DNA of 64,000 bases from Anaerolineaceae bacterium (GTDB taxonomy: Bacteria; Chloroflexota; Anaerolineae; Aggregatilineales; Phototrophicaceae), in the NCBI GenBank assembly GCA_026708325.1, contig JAPOVC010000022.1, forward strand, positions 109,644 through 173,643, given 5' to 3'. The position numbers were made by a program, and so were the translations under genes. The notes beneath the pieces are model-generated. The model saw nothing but the letters and a program-made list of their open reading frames with translations. It had not been told where the DNA came from and searched no databases. Positions 1 through 8,544 of this stretch are shown in pieces; the stretch's first letter is position 1, and every line of letters begins with the position of its first letter.

Positions 1-305
1 GTCAGAAAATTGTTGAGCCGCTGCATGTCTTCCGGCACGCTGGCGTTGCCTGGCACGTACCAGATGTGATGCGCGAATTTCTCCCAACGCGCCCGGTCCC
101 AGGTCAGGGGCGAGTGTTCCAGAACGCCAGCCGACAGTCGCTCGCGCCATTCAGTGTGCGAAAAGGGCGTGCGCGAGATGCCGACAATGTTCAGCGGTTC
201 CGTCAGACGGCCCTTCAGATAAAGATTGTAGAGGGCCGGCAGCAACTTGCGTCGGGCCAGGTCGCCCGAAGCGCCGAAAATGACGATGCTTGTCGCTTCA
301 CCCAT
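1..305 (-). CDS. zwf: Glucose-6-phosphate 1-dehydrogenase, N-terminal part (cut by window edge)
   Basis: Catalyses the NADP-dependent oxidation of glucose 6-phosphate, the entry step of the oxidative pentose phosphate pathway. Only the first 101 codons are in the window. Reading the minus strand from an ATG at 305 gives a protein starting MGEATSIVIFGASGDLARRK. This is the Rossmann nucleotide-binding motif of the family (GASGDL followed by RK), and it continues with LLPALYNL. The start overlaps the end of rpiA by 8 bp, implying translational coupling. It is the last visible gene of an operon read tal-pgi, rpiA, zwf. The frame is open to base 1, so the gene is truncated by the window and not broken. 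Confidence 0.93.
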   Translation of the reverse strand, partial: MGEATSIVIFGASGDLARRKLLPALYNLYLKGRLTEPLNIVGISRTPFSHTEWRERLSAGVLEHSPLTWDRARWEKFAHHIWYVPGNASVPEDMQRLNNFL

Positions 306-1035
306 CCTGCACCCTTTCACGATCTTGCTCCGGCCGGCCCGTGGCCTGCAGGTGGCGAATGCCATCCACGCCGGCCACGATGACGTCGGTGGTCAGGCCG
401 AGAAACAGACCATGTTCCACGATGCCGGTCTCCGCCTTGATTTGACGTGACAGCACCCAGGCATCCTCAAGGGGCCCGAAGTCGCAGTCAATGATGAAAT
501 TGCCGTTGTCGCTGCGGTAGGGCAGGCCATCCCGCATGCGCAAGGCCGGCCTTGAACCCAGGGAACGCAGCCAGGCCAGGCGCGTAGTGTATCCAAAGGG
601 CACGACTTCGACCGGGATGGCCCAGCGGCTTCCGAGCCGGGCCACCAACTTGCTGTCGTCCACGATGATCAGTTCACGCCGCGTGGCCCGGGCGATGATC
701 TTTTCCCGCAGGAGTGCGCCGCCGCCGCCCTTGATGAGGTCCAGTTGCGGGTCGACTTCATCGGCGCCGTCTATCGTCAGGTCGATGCAGGGCTGCTCTT
801 CCAGCGATGTCAGCGGAATGCCCAGCGCGCGCGCCTCCCGCGCCATGCGCGGCGATGCCGGCACCCCCACGATGTCGCGCAATTCGCCGGCGGCTACCAG
901 TGCGCCCAGGCGGCGGACAGCCAGAAGCGTCGTACTGCCCTCGCCCAGGCCCAGCACCATGCCTGATTCGATGAACTCCATCGCCTTGGCGGCGGCAAGG
1001 TGTTTGAGCCGGGTCCTCTCGTCCATCGTTGCCAT
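298..1035 (-). CDS. rpiA: Ribose-5-phosphate isomerase A
   Basis: Interconverts ribose 5-phosphate and ribulose 5-phosphate in the non-oxidative pentose phosphate pathway. The 245-residue product has the RpiA signatures: an N-terminal GLGEGST phosphate-binding loop, DGADEVD near residue 90, and KGGGGALLREK with the catalytic lysine/glutamate region. Most family members have GLGTGST in the first loop, so the Glu is a small departure. The gene starts 12 bp after tal-pgi and its 3' end overlaps zwf by 8 bp. An alternative start is the Met at codon 4 (MDERTR). The length is slightly above the usual 220-235, mainly from a C-terminal tail after GVDGIRHL. Confidence 0.93.
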   Translation of the reverse strand: MATMDERTRLKHLAAAKAMEFIESGMVLGLGEGSTTLLAVRRLGALVAAGELRDIVGVPASPRMAREARALGIPLTSLEEQPCIDLTIDGADEVDPQLDLIKGGGGALLREKIIARATRRELIIVDDSKLVARLGSRWAIPVEVVPFGYTTRLAWLRSLGSRPALRMRDGLPYRSDNGNFIIDCDFGPLEDAWVLSRQIKAETGIVEHGLFLGLTTDVIVAGVDGIRHLQATGRPEQDRERVQDG

Positions 1036-1047
1036 CGGACGCCGCGC

Positions 1048-3870
1048 TCAGGGCAGCGTCTGAATGGCGCTGGCAATTGCGCGCAAGCCTTCTACGGGTT
1101 GTTCGCCCAAATGCAGACGCAACACACGCCTTCCCTGGGCCAGCAGCGCTTCACGGTCGCCCAGGGCCTGGGCCTCAAAAAGCACGTCAAAGGCCAGCCC
1201 GCCTTCGCCTGGTATGGACAGGGACTTGCCTGGGTCCGCGACGACTTGAATGAAGAGGCCGGCACCGGAATCGCCCTTGTGCAATTGACCGGTGGAATGC
1301 AGGAAGCGCGGACCATAGCCAAGCGTCGTGGCCATGCCCGTGGCATCCCGCAACTGTTCCCGCAGCGAAGCCAGAGCGGCCCGGGCATTGTCATCCGGCG
1401 CCAACCAGGCGTGCAGACCGATGTAATCGCCAGGGCCCGCCTGCCCCAGAAAACTGGCAAGCGCCCCCGCCAGGCTGTCCGCACCCGTCTCGCCATAGAC
1501 ACGAACGCCCGCTTCGCTGATTTCCGGCTCCGCCTGGGGCAACGCGCCGTTGGCCTGCCAGGCGGCGACCACTTGCCGCGCCTGCACCTTGGCGCTTTCG
1601 ACGTTGGGTTGGTCGAAGGGCTGGATGCGCATGCACCAGCCGGCGACGGCCACGGCGTATTCCCAGAGGAAGAACTGCGCGCCGACATCGTAATAGTCAA
1701 TCAGCGTCAGCCGCAGCACCGGATGACCGCTTTCCTCAAGCGCGCCGAGCGCTGCGTCCTGGCTGTCGTCGCCTTCCAGTTTCAACTGCACGAAGAGACG
1801 GTCTTCGCCGTAGCGTTCCGGCGCCGACAGCGTCTCGCCGGTTACCGGCAAGATGCCCGTGCCATCCTTGCCCGTGCTCTCGGCAATCAGCTGCTCGACC
1901 CAGTCGCCGAAGGGTTCCAGTCCTGGCGAACAAACCAGCGTCAGTTTGTCCCGTCCCGCCCTGGCCAGGCTGCCCAGAACCGCCCCCAGCCAGGCCCCTG
2001 GATTCTGTTCGGGCTCCAGCTGGCAGCCGCTGGCCATCGCCAGCGCGCGCTGCAACAACAGCGGCACATCAACGCCGGCCAGCGCCGCCGGCACCAGTCC
2101 AAAATATGAGAGGGCGGAATAGCGACCGCCAATGTTCGGATCGTTCAGGAAAGTCGCGCGGAATCCCTGCTCATGCGCCAAATCGGCCAGGGAACTGCCG
2201 GGGTCGGTGATGGCGACGAAGTGATCGCCGACTTCCGTCCCGCACAGGGCCAGGTTCGCCTGGGCGAAACAGTGTTGAAAGAGGGTGCGCGTCTCGATTG
2301 TGCCGCCCGATTTTGTGGAGACCACATAGAGAGTCCGGGCCGGGTCCAGTCCGTCGGTCGCCGCGCGAATGGCGTCGGGACTGGTGCTGTCCAGCACGGT
2401 CAGCCTCAGGCCTCCGGCGTCCGGCCCCCAGAGCTCGCCAAAAAGCTCCGGCGCGAGACTGGAACCGCCCATGCCGAGCAACAATACGTCCGTATAACCC
2501 TCGTCGCGCAGGGCATCGGCCAGCGACTGAAGGCTGCCGGGTGAGCCCCAGACGATCGTTTGCCCCTCTGTCACAGGGGCGTCTGATTTGTGGCTGTCAA
2601 ACATGGTCTGCGCGCAGTCCAGCCAGCCGAGGCGGTCGGCGATCTCGGTCGGTTCGGGCCGCCAGACCGTATGATCCCGGCGCCAGATTCGTGCCACGAC
2701 GTCCTGCGCGGTCATGTCCGCGAGGGTCGTATCCACCAGACTTTGGTGGCGGTGCAACTGCGAAGACATGTGCTGCGTTTCCGCCCGGATCTGGTCGCGG
2801 CGGGCAGCGATGGTGCCCAGCAGGTCTTCAAAGGGCGCTATGAACTTGTCGACGCCCTCGGTCTGCAGTTCCTCGCCCGCCAGGTGAAGGTCGATGCCGA
2901 GTTCGGCGAGACGCTCGATGCGCGCGTGACTGCCCTCCAGGTCATCCTCGACCGTCAGGGCGACCGTGCCGTGATCGAGGAAGGCCTCGAGCGTTTCGGG
3001 CGGCAGGGTGTTGACGGTGTCCGGTCCGATCAGCGTATCGACGTAGAGGGTATCCGGCAGGGCGGGGTCCTTGGTGCTGGTGCTGGCCCATAGCGGACGC
3101 TGTACGCGCGCGCCCTGCTGCGCCAGTCGCTGCCAGCGCTCACCCGAGAACAGCTCCCTGAAGCGCTGATAAACCAGTTTCGAGTTGTCGATGGCGATTC
3201 TGGCCTGCATTTCCGGCGCACCGGCCTCCGCCAGCGGGCCGTCCAGCTTGACGTCGACGCGGCTGACGAAGAATGAGGCCACCGACCCCACCTTGCTGAG
3301 GTCGCCGCCACTGGCCGCCAGCCGCTCCAGACCGCGGATATAGGCATTGGCGACCGCCTCGTAGTGCGCCATTGAAAACATCAGGGTGATGTTGACGTTG
3401 ATGCCCTCGGCGATCAGTTGCTCGACGGCCGGGATGCCCTCCCGCGTGGCCGGCACCTTGATCATCAGGTTGGGTCGCTCCAGTTCCTGAAAGTAACGCC
3501 GCGCCTCGGCCACCGTGCCATCTGTATCAAAAGCCAGGTTGGGATTGACCTCCAGGCTGACGTAGCCGTCCTCGCCCTCGCTCTCCTCATAGACCGGCAG
3601 GAAGAGCCCGGTCGCCATGTGAATGTCCCTGAGCGCCATGGATTCATAGGCCTCGCTAACGCTTGCGCCGCCGACCACCAGTTCCTGCAATTGATCGTCG
3701 TAATCGTTGCTTTGGGCGATCGCTTTCTCAAAGATGGCCGGATTGGACGTCACGCCGCGCACGCCCTGGTCGATCAGGGCCTGCATTTCGCCCGAGGTGA
3801 CGAAGGCGCGCCGGATGTAGTCCAGCCAGACAGACTGACCCAGCTGACCCAGTTCCTGAATCTTGTTCAT
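1048..3870 (-). CDS. tal-pgi: Bifunctional transaldolase / glucose-6-phosphate isomerase
   Basis: A 940-residue fusion. Residues about 1-370 are a transaldolase, with the Schiff-base lysine in the NLMIKVPAT segment and the INVNITLMFS strand. Residues about 385-940 are a phosphoglucose isomerase with sugar-phosphate-binding GMGGSSLAPE and STKSGGTIET. It links the pentose phosphate pathway and glycolysis by acting on sedoheptulose 7-phosphate/glyceraldehyde 3-phosphate and on glucose/fructose 6-phosphate. I chose the ATG at 3870 (MNKIQELGQ) because a strong AGGAGGG lies just upstream; an in-frame ATG at 3903 lacks one. First gene of the tal-pgi, rpiA, zwf operon. Such fusions are known in Chloroflexota and some other bacteria, so this is not a novelty in itself. 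Confidence 0.95.
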   Translation of the reverse strand: MNKIQELGQLGQSVWLDYIRRAFVTSGEMQALIDQGVRGVTSNPAIFEKAIAQSNDYDDQLQELVVGGASVSEAYESMALRDIHMATGLFLPVYEESEGEDGYVSLEVNPNLAFDTDGTVAEARRYFQELERPNLMIKVPATREGIPAVEQLIAEGINVNITLMFSMAHYEAVANAYIRGLERLAASGGDLSKVGSVASFFVSRVDVKLDGPLAEAGAPEMQARIAIDNSKLVYQRFRELFSGERWQRLAQQGARVQRPLWASTSTKDPALPDTLYVDTLIGPDTVNTLPPETLEAFLDHGTVALTVEDDLEGSHARIERLAELGIDLHLAGEELQTEGVDKFIAPFEDLLGTIAARRDQIRAETQHMSSQLHRHQSLVDTTLADMTAQDVVARIWRRDHTVWRPEPTEIADRLGWLDCAQTMFDSHKSDAPVTEGQTIVWGSPGSLQSLADALRDEGYTDVLLLGMGGSSLAPELFGELWGPDAGGLRLTVLDSTSPDAIRAATDGLDPARTLYVVSTKSGGTIETRTLFQHCFAQANLALCGTEVGDHFVAITDPGSSLADLAHEQGFRATFLNDPNIGGRYSALSYFGLVPAALAGVDVPLLLQRALAMASGCQLEPEQNPGAWLGAVLGSLARAGRDKLTLVCSPGLEPFGDWVEQLIAESTGKDGTGILPVTGETLSAPERYGEDRLFVQLKLEGDDSQDAALGALEESGHPVLRLTLIDYYDVGAQFFLWEYAVAVAGWCMRIQPFDQPNVESAKVQARQVVAAWQANGALPQAEPEISEAGVRVYGETGADSLAGALASFLGQAGPGDYIGLHAWLAPDDNARAALASLREQLRDATGMATTLGYGPRFLHSTGQLHKGDSGAGLFIQVVADPGKSLSIPGEGGLAFDVLFEAQALGDREALLAQGRRVLRLHLGEQPVEGLRAIASAIQTLP

Positions 3871-3894
3871 CAATCCCTCCTGCCTGAAGCGCCG

Positions 3895-3922
3895 ATTATG
3901 CACATCCAGCCTGTATCGGCAA
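3895..3922 (-). promoter_or_regulatory. Sigma-70-type promoter for the tal-pgi operon
   Basis: On the minus strand a TTGCCG -35 box and CATAAT -10 box are separated by 16 bp. Predicted transcription starts near 3888, giving a leader of about 18 nt that contains the Shine-Dalgarno of tal-pgi. Seen by eye only. Confidence 0.5.
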
Positions 3923-3960
3923 GCGCTGCGCCGGGTTCCCGGGGACCTGCCGACAATTCC

Positions 3961-3988
3961 TTGCCTCGCCTGCGCGGGCGGGTAAAAT
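3961..3988 (+). promoter_or_regulatory. Sigma-70-type promoter for the oxidoreductase/ThuA pair
   Basis: TTGCCT and TAAAAT are spaced by 16 bp, 35 bp before the ATG at 4023. This promoter lies back to back with the tal-pgi promoter in the short divergent region. Confidence 0.5.
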
Positions 3989-4022
3989 TCGCGCGTTCAC
4001 CCCGGCAATCTTCGGAGGCCCC

Positions 4023-5030
4023 ATGGTCATCCCCCTGCAAACCGCCGTCATCGGTACCGGAAACATGTCACGCAATCACATTCGGGGCATGTTGCAGCAA
4101 GGGGATACCACACAGATCCGCGTCGTCTGCGAGCCTTCGCCAGCGGCCTGGGAAGAGGCGGCCGCGCTCTTCAGGGAGAAAGGGCTGGAGCCTCCACCCA
4201 ACATTCCGGACCTGGAGACTCTGCTGGATGAACACGGGGAAGCGCTTGAAGCCGCCTTCATCGTCACCCCGCACAACCTGCACTACCAGCACGCCTCCAT
4301 GTGCCTGGAGGCCGGTCTGGACGTCCTGCTGGAAAAGCCCATGGTCATGAACGGGGACGAAGCCCTGCGCCTGATCGACACCAGGGACCGCACGGGCGGG
4401 CTGCTGGTGGTGGCCTTCAACGGCAGCATGTCTCCCAACATCCGTACGGCGGTGGATATCCTGCGCAGCGGACGCCTGGGTCGGGTCCAGTCCATCACCG
4501 CGACTGTGTGGCAGGACTGGGACCGCATTACCATTGACACCTGGCGCCAGCAACCGAAGGTCTCGGGGGGCGGCTTCCTCTTTGATACCGGCGCGCACAT
4601 GCTCAACACGGTGGTTGATTTGGCCGGCGAAAAGTTTGTGGAAGTCGGCGCCTGGCTCGACAATCTGGGCGGCCCGGTCGATCTGCTGGGCGTGGTGATG
4701 GGGCGCCTGGCTTCCGGCGCGATGGTCACCCTGCATGGCTGCGGCCGCAGCGCGCCGGGCATCATCGACTCGGACGTGCGGGTCTATGGCACGGAAGGGC
4801 TAATCCGTACCTGCGTCTGGGGCAGGCGACTGGAGATGGCCCGCGGCGGTGAATCGGAACTGACACCCGTACCCGTGCCGGATTCGCTGGGCACCTGGCA
4901 ACAGTTTCTGGCCGTGCGTGACGGTCGTCTTGAGAATCCCTGTCCGCCCGAAGTTGGCCTGCGCATGGCGCGCCTGTGGGACGCCATCACAGAGTCTTCT
5001 GCCCAGGGCGGCGCCCTGGTGAAACTTTAA
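4023..5030 (+). CDS. Gfo/Idh/MocA family oxidoreductase
   Basis: A 335-residue NAD(P)-dependent sugar/inositol-type dehydrogenase. The N-terminal Rossmann domain opens with [12 protein letters not shown] (GxGxxxxxH pattern), and the family EKP motif (LLEKPMVM) supplies the lysine that lines the active site. The [14 protein letters not shown] segment carries the conserved Asp and His (DxGxH) of the catalytic domain. The exact substrate cannot be read from sequence. GGAGG lies just upstream of the start. A ThuA-like gene follows after 17 bp, a pairing common in carbohydrate catabolic operons, which suggests a sugar or sugar-derivative substrate (inference). Confidence 0.88.
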   Translation: MVIPLQTAVIGTGNMSRNHIRGMLQQGDTTQIRVVCEPSPAAWEEAAALFREKGLEPPPNIPDLETLLDEHGEALEAAFIVTPHNLHYQHASMCLEAGLDVLLEKPMVMNGDEALRLIDTRDRTGGLLVVAFNGSMSPNIRTAVDILRSGRLGRVQSITATVWQDWDRITIDTWRQQPKVSGGGFLFDTGAHMLNTVVDLAGEKFVEVGAWLDNLGGPVDLLGVVMGRLASGAMVTLHGCGRSAPGIIDSDVRVYGTEGLIRTCVWGRRLEMARGGESELTPVPVPDSLGTWQQFLAVRDGRLENPCPPEVGLRMARLWDAITESSAQGGALVKL

Positions 5031-5047
5031 CAGCCCGAGGAGAACCC

Positions 5048-5788
5048 ATGTCGAAACCTGCACGCGTCACAGTCTGGAATGAATTTCGTCACGAAAAGGA
5101 CGACAGCCACGTGGCCAGCCAAATCTACCCGGATGGCATGCACGAACCCATCGCCAGCTGGCTCCGGCAACAGGGTATGGACGTCGGCACCGCGACGCTG
5201 GACGAGCCCGAACACGGCCTGACGCAGGACGTACTGGACAACACGGACGTGCTCGTCTGGTGGGGCCACCTCGCCCATCACGAGGTCAGTGACGAAGTCG
5301 TCGACCGCGTCCAGCTACGCGTCCTGTCCGGCATGGGTCTTGTGGTCCTGCACTCGGGCCACCACTCCAGGGTGTTCAGGCGGCTGATGGGCACCACCGG
5401 TCACCTCAAGTGGCGCGAGGCCGACGAACGGGAACGCATCTGGGTGGTTGAGCCCGGCCATCCCATCGCCGCCGGCATCGACCTCTACATCGAGCTGGAC
5501 CGCGTCGAAATGTACGGCGAACGATTTGACATTCCTGCGCCGGATACCCTGGTTTTCATCAGCTGGTTTGAGGGTGGCAACGTGTTTCGCAGCGGTTGCT
5601 GCTGGAATCGCGGCCGCGGCCGGATTTTCTATTTCCGGCCGGGCCACGAGAGTTTTCCACACTTTCACAACGAGCAGATTCTGCGCGTGATTTCCAACGC
5701 CGTTAACTGGGCCGTCGCGGACAACCCGGGTTTCGATGGCGTGGCCAACGAAAGGGAATCGCTGGAGCCGATCAGCGCAAGAGACTGA
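5048..5788 (+). CDS. ThuA-like (trehalose utilization) domain protein
   Basis: A 246-residue protein of the ThuA/glutamine-amidotransferase-like fold. Evidence is the overall pattern: an N-terminal [10 protein letters not shown] strand, [29 protein letters not shown], and a C-terminal [16 protein letters not shown] block. ThuA proteins take part in metabolism of trehalose and related disaccharides, probably acting on 3-keto sugars, but the precise reaction here is unknown. I chose the start at 5048 for its upstream GAGGAGA; an open frame reaches back to 4976 inside the previous gene. It is very likely cotranscribed with the Gfo/Idh/MocA gene ahead of it and converges on the aldo/keto reductase gene. 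Confidence 0.85.
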   Translation: MSKPARVTVWNEFRHEKDDSHVASQIYPDGMHEPIASWLRQQGMDVGTATLDEPEHGLTQDVLDNTDVLVWWGHLAHHEVSDEVVDRVQLRVLSGMGLVVLHSGHHSRVFRRLMGTTGHLKWREADERERIWVVEPGHPIAAGIDLYIELDRVEMYGERFDIPAPDTLVFISWFEGGNVFRSGCCWNRGRGRIFYFRPGHESFPHFHNEQILRVISNAVNWAVADNPGFDGVANERESLEPISARD

Positions 5789-5800
5789 CTTCCTGCCCGC

Positions 5801-6832
5801 CTACCAGCGATATTGCCCCGGCCCAAAGTCCATGGCGATCCCGTTGTAATAGGAAACGATGGACTCCTCCGGCGGGCAAAGGGCGTCGATGCGGGCGTAA
5901 TCGTCTTCGCTGAAGGAGACGTCCAGCGAACCGAGATTGTCCTCAAAGTGGGCCGTGGTGCGCGGCCCGACGATGGGACTGGTCACGCCCGGTTGGCGGG
6001 TGACCCAGGCCATGGCCACCTGCGCCATGGTAGCGCCCTTTTCGTCCGCCAGTGTTTTCAGCAGTTCGACCATGGCTCCCGCGCGCTCACCAAAGTGCGC
6101 CTCCCAACGTTCGGCCATGTTGCCTTCTGTCCTCTGACGGTCAAAGGCGAAGCGAGATTCCGAGGTCACGTCTGCGCTGCTACGATACTTGCCGCTGAGG
6201 TAGCCGCGTGCCAGCGGGGACCAGGGGATGATCGCGATGCCGTAGGTCTGCGCCATGGGAATCAGTTCCCGTTCGATGCTGCGGTCCAGCAAATGGTAGG
6301 GCGGCTGCTCGCAAACGAAACGGTTGGCGCCAAGTTCCTTCGCGATCCACAATGCTTCGAGCAGTTGCCAGGCAGCCCAGCTGCTGGTTCCCACGTAGCG
6401 GACCTTGCCCGCTCGAATCAGGTCGTCCAGCGCTCGCACGGTCTCGTCCGCCGCCAGGTCGCTTTGCGGCCGGTGGATCTGGTAGAGGTCGATCCAGTCG
6501 GTGTTGAGCCGCTTCAGGGATGCCTCGCACTGCTGGATGATGTGACGCCGGTTGTTGCCCACGTCCAGCACGTTGTCGCTCATTGCGCCGCGCACCTTGG
6601 TCGCCAGCACCACCTTGTCCCTGCGGCCGCCCTGCAGGGCCTTGCCAACGATCGTCTCGCTCACCCCGATCGTATAGACGTTGGCCGTATCCAGAAAGTT
6701 GATGCCCTGGTCCATCGCATAGTGGATCATGCGGATCGACTCATCTTCGGGCGTCGTCCTGCCGAAGTTCATGCATCCCAGGCACAGCGCGCTGACGGGT
6801 ACGCCCGTGCGTCCCAACATACGGTATTCCAT
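5801..6832 (-). CDS. Aldo/keto reductase
   Basis: A 343-residue NADPH-dependent oxidoreductase with a TIM-barrel fold. The catalytic tetrad is visible: Asp in FLDTANVY, Tyr in the same segment, Lys in VLATKVRG, and His in YQIHRPQ. The C-terminal cofactor region reads SPIVGPRTTAHFEDN. It resembles the YajO/Tas-like general aldo/keto reductases; the substrate cannot be assigned. The start is an ATG with GGAGCG upstream. It converges with the ThuA gene, only 12 bp apart, and stands alone on its strand. Confidence 0.92.
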   Translation of the reverse strand: MEYRMLGRTGVPVSALCLGCMNFGRTTPEDESIRMIHYAMDQGINFLDTANVYTIGVSETIVGKALQGGRRDKVVLATKVRGAMSDNVLDVGNNRRHIIQQCEASLKRLNTDWIDLYQIHRPQSDLAADETVRALDDLIRAGKVRYVGTSSWAAWQLLEALWIAKELGANRFVCEQPPYHLLDRSIERELIPMAQTYGIAIIPWSPLARGYLSGKYRSSADVTSESRFAFDRQRTEGNMAERWEAHFGERAGAMVELLKTLADEKGATMAQVAMAWVTRQPGVTSPIVGPRTTAHFEDNLGSLDVSFSEDDYARIDALCPPEESIVSYYNGIAMDFGPGQYRW

Positions 6833-7029
6833 GGTTTCGCTCCTTTACACCGAGACATGTGTGCATTGTAACTTCAATGAACGCCCGTGTTCTTTGCACC
6901 AGCCTTGCTGCGCAGATAGAGTTTAAAGTCGGACTGGTGCCGCAGAAGAATTCTCAATCAAGAGTCAACACTCATCGTTGCGAATCGCCCCAAAATCAAT
7001 GAAATCTCTTCGAGTGGGAGAAGATTGGA

Positions 7030-8337
7030 ATGTCAATATACCGTAATTGTTCAATGGTCCTGGCAACGATAATTTTATTTACCGGGCTGGCCTCTCCGGT
7101 CCAGGGCCAGACAGACGGTCTGGGAAATCCGATTGGCCATATTCGCGTTAATCTAAACCGGGAAACCGGAATGTTTTCGTGGCGAAAGTACAATGGTGCA
7201 TCCTACTTCGTAGTTCGTTACAGAAAGTGCAACCAGCACACACATGACGTTCTGTTGCAGGGCGGGCATCATACCTCGTTCCAGGTGCCGGATTACAGTT
7301 CGAACGTCGGACTTGACATTTCCGTATTCGCTTACGGCTTTTTTGACGAAGGGGACTATCAACCCACTGAAGACGCAAGGCTTCTAAACACCGGGCACGC
7401 CGGCAATCCGGTTTACTGTGACTTGTCACAGAATGCTCCCGACTTTGACGACAGGGAAGAAGGAGAAATCCGAATCCCGATCGACAATCCGGATTTGCAT
7501 CCAATACACGAAAACGCGCCCCAACCCGTTCCTCCCACTCATCCTTCCGGTCAGCCCGTCGGCCCCGATCCCGTGCCTGTGGTGGACTCTCCTCCAGTGT
7601 CTGTCCCAGGAGACCAGCACAGGCCGTCCAGCGGGGGGCTGACAGTTACCTTGAACGTCGACTATGGCAAGATTTCCTGGACCGCCGTGCCCGGCGCCAC
7701 CGTGTACATGGTCTTTTGGGAACGCTGCAATCATCCCAAACATCAGCTCCCGGTCATTGGCTTTACTGAAATCCTGATTCCCAATTTCGTCGCCAACGAG
7801 CGCTATGACATCCGGGTTGACGCCATGAGCGGTTCCGGAGCCGGGCAAGAGGTGATCGCCTGGAACTACGTCACCAACAATTTCCCCTGTTCTTCCCAAC
7901 CGTCGCCCGGAAATATCATCGTATTCCCGACAGTAGCCTTGGTCCCGCCGGAAGAGGGCCAGCCAGCGCCAACGCCGGCGCCTTCAACGATCAAATATCT
8001 CGTTTCGGAACCGCGTCCGCGGGAAATCTCCTGGCACGCCGGCACCACGTTGAAGGTTTCGACCGAGGGCGGCAACATCACGGTCATCGATGTTGGAAGG
8101 AAATCATCCCTGGCGGTCGCCGGAATCTGCATTCCAGGACAAACACTTGCTGCCAACGCCGATCTGATGATCTCCTGCACTTCCGATGGCCGCTTCTATG
8201 TATTGCAGGTGAATCCCCAGCATGCCGGTGATCGACGCAGGGACCTGTTGGTCTTCGATGCCACCCTGACCAATTGCTTCCGTGCCTACGAGTATCTGGA
8301 CACAGGCGTAGTAGAGATTTTTTACCGCAAATGTTGA
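7030..8337 (+). CDS. Secreted Cys-rich protein with two fibronectin-III-like modules
   Basis: A 435-residue protein I cannot assign to a named family. Residues 1-26 form a signal peptide ending ASPVQG. Two similar beta-sandwich-like modules follow at about 38-105 and 205-270. Each has the pattern Gly-x-[FI]-Ser-Trp, then a [KR]-Cys-Asn-x-[HP] motif (RKCNQH, ERCNHPKH), and each is followed by a further Cys (130 and 287). An acidic, proline-rich linker (about 135-200) separates them. A C-terminal domain (about 330-435) carries four more cysteines and ends in YRKC. Eight cysteines in the mature part suggest disulfides. The 5' third and the 197 bp upstream are visibly more AT-rich than their neighbours, a possible sign of transfer. 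The 207 bp after it holds nothing I can support. Confidence 0.7.
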   Translation: MSIYRNCSMVLATIILFTGLASPVQGQTDGLGNPIGHIRVNLNRETGMFSWRKYNGASYFVVRYRKCNQHTHDVLLQGGHHTSFQVPDYSSNVGLDISVFAYGFFDEGDYQPTEDARLLNTGHAGNPVYCDLSQNAPDFDDREEGEIRIPIDNPDLHPIHENAPQPVPPTHPSGQPVGPDPVPVVDSPPVSVPGDQHRPSSGGLTVTLNVDYGKISWTAVPGATVYMVFWERCNHPKHQLPVIGFTEILIPNFVANERYDIRVDAMSGSGAGQEVIAWNYVTNNFPCSSQPSPGNIIVFPTVALVPPEEGQPAPTPAPSTIKYLVSEPRPREISWHAGTTLKVSTEGGNITVIDVGRKSSLAVAGICIPGQTLAANADLMISCTSDGRFYVLQVNPQHAGDRRRDLLVFDATLTNCFRAYEYLDTGVVEIFYRKC

Positions 8338-8544
8338 TTGTCTCTTGCCTGGTGCGTGCCGCGCTACAGGCAGGCATTGGCAATGAATGCCGAGTCTGGC
8401 CGTGGGGCGGACCACTTGCCCGGCCCCGGCAAGAGACGTCCGGGGGGACGAGTGCCTGCTTGCATCAGTTTCGCGCCGTTTTTGCCCCCAGTGTCTCGCC
8501 CTGCCCCGGGACGCGGAAAAACACGCCAGACCAGGCGGACGAAT

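Noticed and set aside
298..1035. Loss of function in rpiA because GLGTGST reads GLGEGST
   Set aside because: All other conserved blocks, including DGADEVD and KGGGGALLREK, are intact, so activity is likely.
8338..8544. Possible small genes in the gap after the Cys-rich secreted protein
   Set aside because: Frames here continue into antisense of the glycosyltransferase and show no start signals or conserved patterns.
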